DNA of 8,343 nt, taken from Anaerolineaceae bacterium. Its GTDB lineage: Bacteria > Planctomycetota > Phycisphaerae > FEN-1346 > JAACEH01. Made by a program: the position numbers and the translations under genes. Location: assembly GCA_011682595.1 (NCBI GenBank), contig JAACEH010000167.1, positions 1-8,343 of the forward strand, given 5' to 3'. The notes under the pieces were generated by a model. It made no database searches. It was not told the origin of the DNA and was given only the letters and a program-made list of their open reading frames with translations. Below are positions 1 to 6,338 of this stretch, one piece after another; position 1 is the first letter of the stretch, and every line of letters starts with the position of its first letter.

Positions 1-1088
1 GCAAACTCGATGGGAATGCCGACGTTGTCGCGAATGACCGTCGGGGCGGCGCCGGTTCCGCCGCGGAAACCGTCGATGGCCACAATGTCGGCCCCGGCCC
101 GCACGCAGCCCGAGGCGATGGCCGCCACGTTGTGCACGGCGCTGATCTTCACGCTGATCGGCTTGCTGTAGCGGGTGGCTTCCTTGAGGGCGTAGATCAG
201 TTGCCGCAGGTCCTCGATCGAATAGATGTCGTGGTGCGGGGCCGGGCTCAGGGCGTCGCTTCGCTCGGGGATCATGCGGGTGGCGCTGATCTCGGCGTCG
301 ACCTTCTCGGCCGGCAGGTGGCCGCCGATGCCCGGCTTGGCCCCCTGGCCGATCTTGATCTCCACGGCCGCAGCCACGTTCAGGTAGTCGACGTCCACGC
401 CGAAACGTCCCGAGGCCACCTGGACGATCATGTTGTCGGCAAAGGGGCGGAAGTCGCGGTGCAGCCCTCCCTCGCCGCTGTTGGCGAAGGTGCCGCTGGC
501 CCGGGCCGCCTGGGCCAGGGCCAGCGAAGCGTTGTAGCTGATTGAACCGTAACTCATGGCCGAGAACATGACCGGCGTCTCGAGCCGCAGTTGCGGACCC
601 AGTTGCGTCTCCAGCTTCATCCGGCCGGCCCCGTCGGTCGAGATTTCGATGCGGTCCGGTTTGCGGCCCAGGAAGGTCACCAGTTCCATCGGTTCGCGCA
701 GCGGGTCGATCGAGGGGTTGGTCACCTGGCTGGCGTTCAGCAACAGGTGATCCCAGATGACCGGCAGCGGGCGATCGTTGCCCATGCCGGTCAGCAGTAT
801 GCCGCCGCCCTCGGCCTGCTTGTAGACGGCCCGGATGCGCTCGGCCGACCAGTTGCCGTTGGGCCGGAACTGCAACTGCGACTCCTGGATGCTGATGGCT
901 TTGGTCGGGCAGAGCGTCGCGCAGCGGTGGCAGCCGACGCAGGACTCGCTGTCACTGACGACCAGCTCACCCTCTTCGTCGTAGGAGTGCACGTCGTTGG
1001 CGCACTGCCGCACGCAGACCTGGCAGTTGATGCAGCGCTCGGGGTCGCGCTCGACAATAAAGTCCGGTTCAATGAGCCACTTACGCAA
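1..1088 (-). CDS. gltB: Glutamate synthase, FMN-binding subunit with N-terminal ferredoxin domain (3' end missing)
   Basis: This is the synthase part of a split, archaeal-like glutamate synthase. It turns 2-oxoglutarate plus glutamine-derived ammonia into glutamate. Residues 19-29 (C19, C22, C25, C29) and 50-60 (C50, C53, C56, C60) are two CX2CX2CX3C motifs, a ferredoxin-like domain for two 4Fe-4S clusters, so ferredoxin is a likely electron donor. The FMN-binding synthase domain starts near residue 170. Family motifs are NSGEGGLHRD (203-212), GQGAKPGIGGHLP (248-260), SPAPHHDIYSIEDL (281-294) and IDGFRGGTGAAP (338-349). The gene leaves the window after residue 362 of about 500 expected, before the cysteines of the 3Fe-4S cluster. 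The start is TTG at 1088: AGGAGG lies 6 bases upstream and no ATG or GTG fits the frame. It overlaps the amidotransferase gene by 8 bp, so coupled translation is likely. The GXGXG subunit is not in the window and may lie beyond position 1. Confidence 0.9.
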   Translation of the reverse strand, partial: MRKWLIEPDFIVERDPERCINCQVCVRQCANDVHSYDEEGELVVSDSESCVGCHRCATLCPTKAISIQESQLQFRPNGNWSAERIRAVYKQAEGGGILLTGMGNDRPLPVIWDHLLLNASQVTNPSIDPLREPMELVTFLGRKPDRIEISTDGAGRMKLETQLGPQLRLETPVMFSAMSYGSISYNASLALAQAARASGTFANSGEGGLHRDFRPFADNMIVQVASGRFGVDVDYLNVAAAVEIKIGQGAKPGIGGHLPAEKVDAEISATRMIPERSDALSPAPHHDIYSIEDLRQLIYALKEATRYSKPISVKISAVHNVAAIASGCVRAGADIVAIDGFRGGTGAAPTVIRDNVGIPIEF

Positions 1089-2211
1089 GGGCCACCTCCT
1101 CAGAAAGCCGGCCGATCACCGGCTCGCCGCCCTGGGGATGCCACAGGCGGTCGGGCCGCCGGCAGATGACCCGGATGGCCGCCTCCTCGCTGGCCACGTA
1201 CAAGGTGTGGTCCTTACGGGCCGCGACCATGGGTCGCAGCTTGATGCGATCGTTGAAGCCGATCAGGCCTCCGGAAAAAGTCACCACCACACTGAAGGGA
1301 CCGTTCAGCAAGGCCCCGCCGTAAATGATCCGCAAGGTCGAGATCAGTTGGCGGCGCTGGGGCTCCATCCGTTCGATCTGGCTCCACAGCGGCGGGGCCA
1401 TGGCCAGGCAAGCTACTTCGATCGGCAACCCGTGCTTGCGAATCAGCAGGTCGAACAGGTAGGCGATGACCTCCGTGTCGGTGTGCATAGTGCAGTGATA
1501 GCCGAAGTTGGCCAGGTAGCGGCGGTTGATGCCGTAGCTGGAGACCTCGCCGTTGTGCACCACCGCCCAGTCCAGCAAGGCGAAGGGATGCGCCCCGCCC
1601 CACCAGCCGGTGGTGTTGGTCGGGAAACGGCCGTGAGCCGTCCACATCCAGGCCTCGTATTCCTCGAGGCGGAAGAACCGCCCGATGTCCTCGGGGTAGC
1701 CGACGCCTTTGAAGCAGCCCATGTTCCGTCCGCTGGAGAAGACGAAGGCCCCGGCGATCTCGCGGTTGATGTGCATGACGTTGCGGGCCACGATGTCGCC
1801 GCTGGAGAGGTCCCAGTGACGGGCCCTCACCTCGCGTGTGGGCAGAACAAAGTAACGGGACAATTGCGGCCCCTGGCGGACGGCCTCCATGCTGGTCGTC
1901 GGGATCGACTCGCGGTGCTCGATGTCGAAACAGGCCTCGAGAAACTGCTCGGTCTGCCGCTGGGCCTCGGGGTCGTCGTACATCAGGTGCAGGGCGTAAT
2001 GCTCGGGCAACTGCGGATAGATCCCGTAGGCGGCAAACCCGCCGCCCAGGCCGTTGCCGCGATCGTGCATGTTTTCGATGCTGCGGATGATGGCCCCGCC
2101 GTCGACGCGGCGGCCGTCTTCGTTAATGAAGCCGCTGATGGCGCAGCCGCTGGAATCTTTCTCGTCGCGAATCCATTTTCGGTGACCATCCGTCCGCCAA
2201 AGGTCGTTCAT
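1081..2211 (-). CDS. glxB: Class II glutamine amidotransferase subunit of split glutamate synthase (GlxB-like)
   Basis: This 376-residue protein is an Ntn-type (class II) glutaminase that releases ammonia from glutamine for the FMN subunit encoded next to it. The likely nucleophile is C23 in GCAISGF. In this family the cysteine becomes N-terminal after a short propeptide is removed, here 22 residues. Other family motifs are MHDRGNGLGGGFAAYGIYP (48-66), AHGRFPTNTTGWWGGAHPF (192-210) with H193 and R195, the substrate-site NGE at 220-222, and HTDTEV (243-248). It resembles the stand-alone amidotransferases next to FMN glutamate synthase in archaea and GlxB of rhizobia, not the 1500-residue bacterial GltB. 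The ATG at 2211 has AGAGG at 2218-2222, 6 bases upstream. It starts 48 bp after the Fis-type gene, and its stop lies inside the start region of the next gene. The glxB name is by analogy; a glyoxylate or methylamine role is not implied. Confidence 0.9.
   Translation of the reverse strand: MNDLWRTDGHRKWIRDEKDSSGCAISGFINEDGRRVDGGAIIRSIENMHDRGNGLGGGFAAYGIYPQLPEHYALHLMYDDPEAQRQTEQFLEACFDIEHRESIPTTSMEAVRQGPQLSRYFVLPTREVRARHWDLSSGDIVARNVMHINREIAGAFVFSSGRNMGCFKGVGYPEDIGRFFRLEEYEAWMWTAHGRFPTNTTGWWGGAHPFALLDWAVVHNGEVSSYGINRRYLANFGYHCTMHTDTEVIAYLFDLLIRKHGLPIEVACLAMAPPLWSQIERMEPQRRQLISTLRIIYGGALLNGPFSVVVTFSGGLIGFNDRIKLRPMVAARKDHTLYVASEEAAIRVICRRPDRLWHPQGGEPVIGRLSEEVALA
1095..1100 (-). promoter_or_regulatory. 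Ribosome binding site that fixes the TTG start of gltB
   Basis: AGGAGG on the minus strand lies inside the last codons of the amidotransferase gene, 6 bases before TTG at 1088. It is the only start-site signal in the right frame, so it decides the start of the FMN subunit. Confidence 0.75.
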
Positions 2212-2236
2212 CTCAAACCTCTTCTTGGGCAGTACA

Positions 2237-2263
2237 ATTATACGCAGCCCGACAAGTCCTCAA
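2237..2263 (-). promoter_or_regulatory. Possible sigma-70 promoter for the glutamate synthase genes
   Basis: On the minus strand a perfect TATAAT (2242-2237) is preceded, 15 bp upstream, by TTGAGG (2263-2258). The -35 box overlaps the stop codon of the Fis-type gene. Transcription would begin near 2230, just before the ribosome binding site of the amidotransferase gene. The 15-bp spacer is shorter than ideal, and a TATAAT can occur by chance, although it stands out in this GC-rich sequence. Confidence 0.35.
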
Positions 2264-2640
2264 GCAAAATCCGCGCTTCGGATTCCCAGTTGCTGCATCT
2301 TGCGCCGCAGGGTGTTGCGGTTGACGCCCAGGATGCGCGCCGCCTCGATCTGGCAGCCGCCGGCCCTCTGCAAGGTGGCCCTGACTAAAGAACGATCGAC
2401 CAGTTGAATCACGCGGCGGTACAACCCCTGGCCGCCGACCAGACTGTGGCTGCGGCACAACCCGGTCAGGGCCTGGTCGAGAATCCGCTCGGCTGACTCC
2501 GAGGAGACGATCCGCACCGCAGCGCCGTCGGCCATAGCCGCCCGGGCAATCAGGCCGGCGATGCGGCGAAACTCCTCCTGCGAGCCGTTGCAGACCACCA
2601 GGTTCTGGTCCTGGTCCGGCATTGGGCAGTCGCTGCTCAT
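2260..2640 (-). CDS. Small Fis-family DNA-binding protein without an AAA+ domain
   Basis: This 126-residue protein ends in a Fis/NtrC-type helix-turn-helix. Residues 79-120 read as a dimerisation helix, then AGGCQIEAARILGVNRNTLR (93-112) and a basic recognition end KMQQLGI. This matches the C-terminal DNA-binding domain of NtrC and the Fis protein. The first 75 residues show no receiver domain, no Walker motifs and no GAFTGA loop, so on this evidence it cannot itself drive sigma-54 polymerase. I do not recognise the N-terminal part. The gene sits between glnA and the glutamate synthase genes, 114 bp after glnA and 48 bp before the amidotransferase gene, so a role in nitrogen control is inferred from context. 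The ATG at 2640 has a purine-rich stretch (GGAGAGGG) about 11 bases upstream, a rather wide spacing, so a different start is possible. It may be a local regulator or a DNA-bending helper. Confidence 0.75.
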   Translation of the reverse strand: MSSDCPMPDQDQNLVVCNGSQEEFRRIAGLIARAAMADGAAVRIVSSESAERILDQALTGLCRSHSLVGGQGLYRRVIQLVDRSLVRATLQRAGGCQIEAARILGVNRNTLRRKMQQLGIRSADFA

Positions 2641-2754
2641 TTTCCGAGCATCCCTCTCCGAAAAGCGCAGCCGTTGGTCTCGTACCTGCCCGGGAAAGTG
2701 ACCGAACGACTACGCTAAAGGAAAAAGAAAAAGACCGGATTGTCAAACCGCCGC
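2641..2754 (-). other. Gap between glnA and the Fis-type gene
   Basis: This 114-bp gap holds no gene. Just after the glnA stop is TTGACA (2746-2741), a perfect -35 hexamer, but no good -10 box follows at 16-18 bp. The same bases form part of a weak hairpin followed by two T5 runs (annotated separately). It may be a weak promoter, a weak terminator, or neither. Confidence 0.3.
2722..2750 (-). terminator. Weak terminator-like hairpin and T-rich run after glnA
   Basis: On the minus strand, 2750-2736 can fold as CGG-T-TT with a GAC loop and AA-T-CCG, a 5-bp stem with one T-T mismatch. It is followed two to three bases later by TTTTTCTTTTT (2732-2722). The run resembles the stronger one at 6702-6719, but the stem is poor. 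It would give partial termination at best. Confidence 0.25.
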
Positions 2755-4076
2755 CTACAGAATAGGCAGATAAGTATCCAGCTCGTACTGGCTGACGTGG
2801 GTCCGGTAACGGTCCCACTCGATTCGCTTGTTGGCGATGAACTTCTCAAACACGTGGTCGCCGAGGCTCTCGCGGACAAGTTCGCTCTTGGCGGTGCACT
2901 CGATGGCTTCGCCCAGGCTGCCCGGCAGCGACTCGATGCCGAGTTGGGCCTTGCGCTTGTCGCTCATCTCGAAGATGTCTTCTTCGATCGGGGCTCCCAA
3001 CTCGTAGCCTTCCTTGATGCCCTTCAGGCCGGCGGCCAACATGACCGAGAAGGCCAGGTACGGGTTGCAGGACGGGTCCGGGCACCGCAACTCGGCCCGG
3101 GTCGCCTTCTCCTTGCCCGGTTTGTACATGGGCACGCGGACCAGGGCCGAACGGTTCCGCCGGGCCCAACTGATGTAGACCGGCGCCTCGTAGCCGGGAA
3201 CCAGACGCTTGTAGCTGTTGGACCACTGGGCGATGATGCTGCAGATCTCCCTGGCGTGCTTCAGCAGGCCGGCGATGTAACTCTTGCCGACCTTGCTCAG
3301 GTGATACTTGTCGTTGCCGTCGAAGAAGGCGTTGCTGTCGCCCTTGAACAGCGACTGGTGCACGTGCATACCGCTGCCGTTCTGGCCGAAGATGGGCTTG
3401 GGCATGAAGGTCGCGTAGACGCAGTGCATCATGGCCACTTCCTTGACCGTCAAACGGTAGGTCATGGCGTTGTCGGCCATCTTCAGGCCCTCGGCGTACT
3501 TCAGGTCGATCTCGTGCTGGCTGGGGGCCACCTCGTGGTGCGAGTACTCGACCTTGATGCCCATCTTCTCCAGGGCGAGCACCGTGTCGCGACGCAGTCG
3601 CAGGCCACGTCCAGCGGGGTCAGGTCGAAGTAGCCGCCCTTGTCCAGGACCTCGGTGCCCTCGCTGTTCTGGAAGTAGAAGTACTCCAACTCGGGACCGA
3701 CGTAGAAGGTATAGCCCAGCTTGGCGGCCTCGGCCAGGTTCCGCTTCAAAACCCAACGCGGGTCGCCGACGTAGGGCTCGCCCTGGGGGGTCTGAATGTC
3801 GCAGAACATGCGGGCCACACCCGCCTCGCCCTGCGGACGCCAGGGCAGAATCTGGAAGGTTTCGGTATCGGGCATGGCGATCATGTCGCTCTCTTCGATC
3901 CGGGCAAAGCCCTCGATGCTCGACCCGTCAAAGCCCATCCCTTCCTCGAGGGCCACTTCCAACTCCTCGACCGTGATGGCAAAGCTCTTCAGAAACCCCA
4001 GCACGTCGGTGAACCAGAAGCGGATGAACTTGATTTTGTGATCCTCAACCGCTTTCAAGACGGCTTCCTTGTCCAT
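2755..4076 (-). CDS. glnA: Glutamine synthetase, type I alpha (glnA), interrupted by a one-base deletion
   Basis: It encodes ATP-dependent glutamine synthetase (glutamate + NH3 to glutamine), a cytoplasmic dodecamer. The reading frame from ATG 4076 is correct for 160 codons, then the rest continues in another frame from 3597 to the TAG at 2755. Joined, they give about 440 residues, normal for GSI-alpha. Motifs: FDGSSIEGFARIEESD (49-64), GPELEYF (127-133), SHHEVAPSQHEIDLKY, and the ATP-binding KPIFGQNGSGMHVHQS. Arg59 matches the arginine that mediates glutamine feedback in Bacillus GS. The GSI-beta insertion and adenylylation-site motif are absent. Restoring one base (GAC-CTG from GACTG) gives a gap-free fit at DLRRD. 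Without it the product stops at 3501 after 191 residues. Because everything else is intact, a sequencing or assembly error is likelier than a dead gene. RBS GAGGAG at 4086-4091. It lies behind its own sigma-54 promoter. Confidence 0.93.
3595..3600 (-). other. Frameshift site in glnA
   Basis: Codon 160 (GAC, 3599-3597) is the last in the first frame. The family sequence resumes with CTG CGT CGC GAC starting at 3597, so the shared C must be read twice. One base is missing, most simply one C of an original GACCTG. No slippery heptamer or obvious following pseudoknot marks programmed frameshifting. Confidence 0.85.
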
Positions 4077-4156
4077 TACTTTAGTCTCCTCGCTTTTGAT
4101 GTCCTGTTAAAGTGATGGCGCCAGGGGATCGTGCCCGGGCAGACAGAAAACGGACG

Positions 4157-4171
4157 GCAAGAATCATGCCA
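4157..4171 (-). promoter_or_regulatory. Sigma-54 (-24/-12) promoter of glnA
   Basis: The minus strand reads TGGCATGATTCTTGC, preceded by T. It agrees with the sigma-54 consensus TGGCAC-N5-TTGC at all positions but one. The GG (4170-4169) and GC (4158-4157) are exactly 10 bp apart, as this sigma factor requires. The start of transcription would be near 4145, leaving a leader of about 70 bases with the GAGGAG ribosome site. Sigma-54 control of glnA is well known in many bacteria. An NtrC-type activator would be needed and is not encoded in this window. Confidence 0.8.
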
Positions 4172-4187
4172 AACACCCTTGCGCCTT

Positions 4188-4214
4188 GTAACGCATTGTT
4201 GTGCAAGACGTTAC
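4188..4214. promoter_or_regulatory. Inverted repeat upstream of the glnA promoter, possible activator site
   Basis: GTAACG (4188-4193) and CGTTAC (4209-4214) are perfect inverted 6-mers. Their centres are 21 bp apart, two turns of the helix, starting 17 bp upstream of the -24 box. It does not match the enteric NtrC consensus. It could bind a dimeric regulator; the Fis-type protein of this cluster is one candidate. This is inference from position and symmetry. Confidence 0.35.
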
Positions 4215-4320
4215 GGCGATATAGAGAATCCCGGCCGACCCTGAAACGCCAGACAATACAACAAATTCGTAGCTTTTTGTCCAGCTATACTACATAATTG
4301 TATGCCAGCGGGTGTGTCCT
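4215..4320. other. AT-rich upstream part of the glnA control region
   Basis: The stretch between the glnB-type gene's stop and the inverted repeat holds no gene. Positions 4253-4304 are clearly richer in A+T than the surroundings, which would favour bending or opening. Short stem AGCTA/TAGCT surrounds 4271-4288, too weak to call a terminator. I see no clear sigma-70 promoter. Confidence 0.3.
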
Positions 4321-4662
4321 TCAGCCGATCGCCTCCGACCCCCTTTCCCCGGTGCGGATGCGAACGCACTCGGGCAGATCGAGAACGAATATCTTGCCGT
4401 CGCCGATCTTGCCCGTCCGGGCCCCCGCGATGACCGCTTCGATCGTACGCTCGACGAAGTCCTCGTTTACGGCAATCTCCAGCCGCACCTTCTTCAGCAG
4501 GTTGACCTCAAAGTCCACCCCACGGTAGGTCTCATGGTAGCCCTTTTGCTGGCCGCAGCCAAGGGAATTGGTGATCGACAGCTTGAAAACCTCCGCCTCC
4601 CAGAGCGACCGCTTCACCTCGTTCAGACGGTGAGGCTGAATGTAGGCAATAATCAGTTTCAT
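4321..4662 (-). CDS. glnK: PII signal protein, downstream copy (GlnK/GlnB)
   Basis: This 113-residue PII protein has the normal length of the trimeric nitrogen sensor that binds ATP/ADP and 2-oxoglutarate and blocks ammonium transporters. The T-loop covers about residues 37-55 ([18 protein letters not shown]) with the ligand-site Gln39 and the Arg47 that, in E. coli GlnK, enters the Amt pore. The B-loop is [11 protein letters not shown] (84-94), and the C-loop carries R101 and R103. Residue 51, the uridylylated Tyr of E. coli, is Phe here. Residue 49, the phosphorylated Ser of cyanobacteria, is Val. Tyr42 and Tyr46 remain in the loop. Residue 38, Arg in E. coli, is Gln. The ATG at 4662 has AAGGAGGT (4671-4678) 8 bases upstream. 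It follows amt by 77 bp, separated by a hairpin. It is about 85% identical, by eye count, to the upstream PII copy. Confidence 0.96.
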   Translation of the reverse strand: MKLIIAYIQPHRLNEVKRSLWEAEVFKLSITNSLGCGQQKGYHETYRGVDFEVNLLKKVRLEIAVNEDFVERTIEAVIAGARTGKIGDGKIFVLDLPECVRIRTGERGSEAIG

Positions 4663-4691
4663 CTCTTCAGACCTCCTTCATTCCATGGCTT

Positions 4692-4726
4692 GACCAGGGA
4701 CCGCTCCGTCTCGGCGGCCCCTGGCC
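4692..4726 (-). other. GC-rich intercistronic stem-loop between amt and PII (downstream pair)
   Basis: On the minus strand CCAGGGGCCGC (4724-4714) pairs with GCGGTCCCTGG (4704-4694) over 11 bp with one G-T pair and a 9-base loop; two more pairs extend the base. No T run follows, so it is not a standard terminator. It occupies the same place as the terminator-like hairpin of the other amt-PII pair and may set mRNA processing or stability. Confidence 0.6.
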
Positions 4727-4739
4727 CTGCCGCGCAAGT

Positions 4740-6146
4740 TCATTCGTTCGTGAATATCTGGAATCCGCTGTAAGCCTCCAGGCCATGTTCTCCGATGTCC
4801 AGCCCTTTAAGTTCCTCTTCCGCGCTCACGCGAAGACCGACCGTCTTCTTAATGGCCAGGAAGACCAGGCCCATCACCAGCAGCGCGAACAGGGCGCAAC
4901 TGAAGGCCCCGAGGGCCTGGATGCCCAACTGACCGAACGATCCGTTGTAGAAAAGCCCCACCGGCCCACCTTCACCGACCACGGTCGAACTGGCGAACAG
5001 TCCGACCGCCAGCGTGCCCCAGATGCCGTTCAGCCCGTGCACCGACACCGCTCCGACCGGGTCGTCCACCTTGATCTTGTCCAGCAGCGAAACGCCCGCG
5101 ACGACAATGACGCCGCCGACCAGGCCGATGACAATGGCCGCCCAACCTTCGATGAAGGCACACGGCGCAGTCACGGCCACCAAGCCGGCCAGGGCGCCGT
5201 TCATGGTCATCGACAGGTCGGGCTTGCCGTAGCGCACCCAGACCGTCACCATGGCGGCAATGGCCCCGGAGGCGGCGGCCAGGTTGGTGTTCATGGCCAC
5301 CCGGGCGGCCAGATTGCCGCCGTCGGCGCTCACTCCGAGAGTGGAGCCGGCGTTAAACCCGAACCAGCCGAACCAGAGAATGAAGACCCCCAACGAGGCC
5401 AGGGGGATCGAGTGGCCGGCAATGGCCTTGGCCTTGCCGTCGGGACCGAACTTGCCCAGCCGCGGGCCCAGCAGCACCGCCCCGATCAGGGCCGCCCAGC
5501 CGCCGGTCGAGTGGACCACCGTCGAGCCGGCGAAGTCGGCGAAGCCCATCCGGGCCAGCCAGCCGCCGCCCCAGACCCAGTGGCCGATGATCGGGTAGAC
5601 CAGGGCACTGATAATCACCGTGTACATCAGGTAGGCCTGGAACTTCATCCGCTCGGCCATGGCTCCGGCGACAATGGTTGCCGCCGCGCCGCAGAAGGCC
5701 ACCTGGAACAGCCAGAAGGCCCACAGCGGGACGGTCACCCCCTCGGGCACGACGGCATTCAACAGGGCGAAGCCGCTGCTGCCCACCAGGCCGTTGCCGC
5801 TGCCGAACATCAAGGCATAGCCCACCAGGAAGAACATGATGCTGGCCGTGCAGTAATCCATGAAGTTCTTGGTCAGGATGTTGCACGAGTTCTTGGCCCG
5901 GATAAACCCGGCCTCGACCATCCCGAACCCGGCCTGCATGAAGAACACCAGGAAGGCCGCCACCAGCACCCAGATGGTGTCCACGCTGCTGATCAGCGAA
6001 GTCAGCGAGCCGCCACCGGCCTGGTCCGCCGGTTCGGCCTCCTGTCCTGTGGCCGCTGTGGCCGACAGCAACAACACAACCGCAGCAGCGCACATCGCCG
6101 GCCACGGTTTGGTTCCCGGGCCAAGTCGTTTCAGAAACCGCTTCAC
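4740..6146 (-). CDS. amt: Ammonium transporter Amt, downstream copy
   Basis: A 468-residue inner-membrane Amt/MEP/Rh channel that conducts ammonium. The N-terminus looks like a signal peptide: KRFLKR, a hydrophobic stretch (about 18-33) and a likely cut after ATGQ. About 11 transmembrane segments follow. The pore residues are in place: W192 and D204 (E. coli W148, D160), the twin histidines H212 in [10 protein letters not shown] and H370 in VGAVSVHG, and F264-N265-A266-G267-S268 (E. coli F215-S219). The C-terminal tail, [17 protein letters not shown], is the cytoplasmic part that contacts PII. The start is GTG at 6146 with AAGGAGGT 5 bases upstream. A TTG at 6191 would also be in frame but lacks a ribosome site and would put the SD inside the gene. 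Downstream is its PII partner gene, as is typical of amt-glnK pairs. Confidence 0.95.
   Translation of the reverse strand: MKRFLKRLGPGTKPWPAMCAAAVVLLLSATAATGQEAEPADQAGGGSLTSLISSVDTIWVLVAAFLVFFMQAGFGMVEAGFIRAKNSCNILTKNFMDYCTASIMFFLVGYALMFGSGNGLVGSSGFALLNAVVPEGVTVPLWAFWLFQVAFCGAAATIVAGAMAERMKFQAYLMYTVIISALVYPIIGHWVWGGGWLARMGFADFAGSTVVHSTGGWAALIGAVLLGPRLGKFGPDGKAKAIAGHSIPLASLGVFILWFGWFGFNAGSTLGVSADGGNLAARVAMNTNLAAASGAIAAMVTVWVRYGKPDLSMTMNGALAGLVAVTAPCAFIEGWAAIVIGLVGGVIVVAGVSLLDKIKVDDPVGAVSVHGLNGIWGTLAVGLFASSTVVGEGGPVGLFYNGSFGQLGIQALGAFSCALFALLVMGLVFLAIKKTVGLRVSAEEELKGLDIGEHGLEAYSGFQIFTNE
5924..5974 (-). repeat. 51-bp segment identical between the two amt genes (copy in downstream amt)
   Basis: The 51 bases here are identical to 7965-8015 and encode the same membrane segment region ([15 protein letters not shown]). 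Flanking bases diverge at once on both sides, including third codon positions. This may be a trace of gene conversion or of strong constraint. Confidence 0.8.
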
Positions 6147-6151
6147 AATCC

Positions 6152-6159
6152 ACCTCCTT
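6152..6159 (-). promoter_or_regulatory. Ribosome binding site that fixes the GTG start of the downstream amt
   Basis: AAGGAGGT, then GGATT and GTG. The upstream amt has nearly the same layout (AAGGAGAT, GGATC, GTG), which supports the GTG start in both. Confidence 0.8.
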
Positions 6160-6314
6160 CCATCGAGTAGTGCAGAAACCTTACAACACAATCAGTCCAC
6201 TCGGTGCAGGACCGCCGGCCGGCGCGCTACCGCCGTCTGCACAGCAAGGGCGATTCGGAAGCGTGCCCGGGCAACCGCGCTTCCGTAACGCCCTGATGAT
6301 CCTGCAATTGTCCT

Positions 6315-6337
6315 GCGGCCGGCACTCGCCGGGCCGC
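6315..6337 (-). terminator. Stem-loop immediately after the upstream PII gene
   Basis: A 9-bp GC stem with one bulged C and a GAGT tetraloop begins 2 bases after the PII stop codon. No T run follows, so intrinsic termination is doubtful; it may protect the 3' end of the amt-PII message. Confidence 0.4.
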
Positions 6338-6338
6338 G

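Larger units (their letters stand above)
6147..6338 (-). promoter_or_regulatory. Leader region of the downstream amt with several inverted repeats
   Basis: These 192 bp hold no gene. From upstream: a stem-loop right after the PII stop (6337-6315: GCGGCC-C-GGC, GAGT loop, GCC-GGCCGC); a 7-bp stem GGAAGCG/CGCTTCC (6257-6284); and a pair GTGCAG/CTGCAC (6204-6242, 27-bp spacer) enclosing a 12-bp palindrome CGCCGGCCGGCG. A degenerate sigma-54 site, CGCA-N6-TTGCA (minus strand, about 6317-6303), has a perfect TTGCA but only one of the two G bases at -24. I cannot name a sure promoter. Confidence 0.4.

Noticed and set aside
997..2388. Long plus-strand open frame of 463 codons
   Set aside because: It lies opposite the amidotransferase gene and the start of gltB, has no recognisable motif, and arises from high GC at third codon positions.
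2213..2818. Minus-strand open frame of 201 codons around the Fis-type gene
   Set aside because: Out of frame with the recognisable helix-turn-helix and running through the glnA end and the T-rich run (SFSFSF); the HTH frame is the real one.
3590..3605. Programmed -1 frameshift in glnA
   Set aside because: No X-XXY-YYZ slippery sequence at the shift point and no family precedent known to me; a single-base loss is simpler.
2740..3633. Plus-strand open frame opposite glnA
   Set aside because: The minus strand here clearly encodes conserved glutamine synthetase motifs; the plus frame shows no domain.
4188..4214. Enteric NtrC binding site upstream of glnA
   Set aside because: The repeat is GTAACG/CGTTAC with a 15-bp spacer and does not fit TGCACC-N5-GGTGCA.
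4077..4320. Glutamine riboswitch (glnA motif) in the glnA leader
   Set aside because: I could not find the conserved core of that RNA class between the promoter and the start codon.
4785..6170. Plus-strand open frame of 461 codons opposite the downstream amt
   Set aside because: Its protein is rich in His, Gln, Gly and Arg and of low complexity, a typical antisense shadow of a membrane protein gene.
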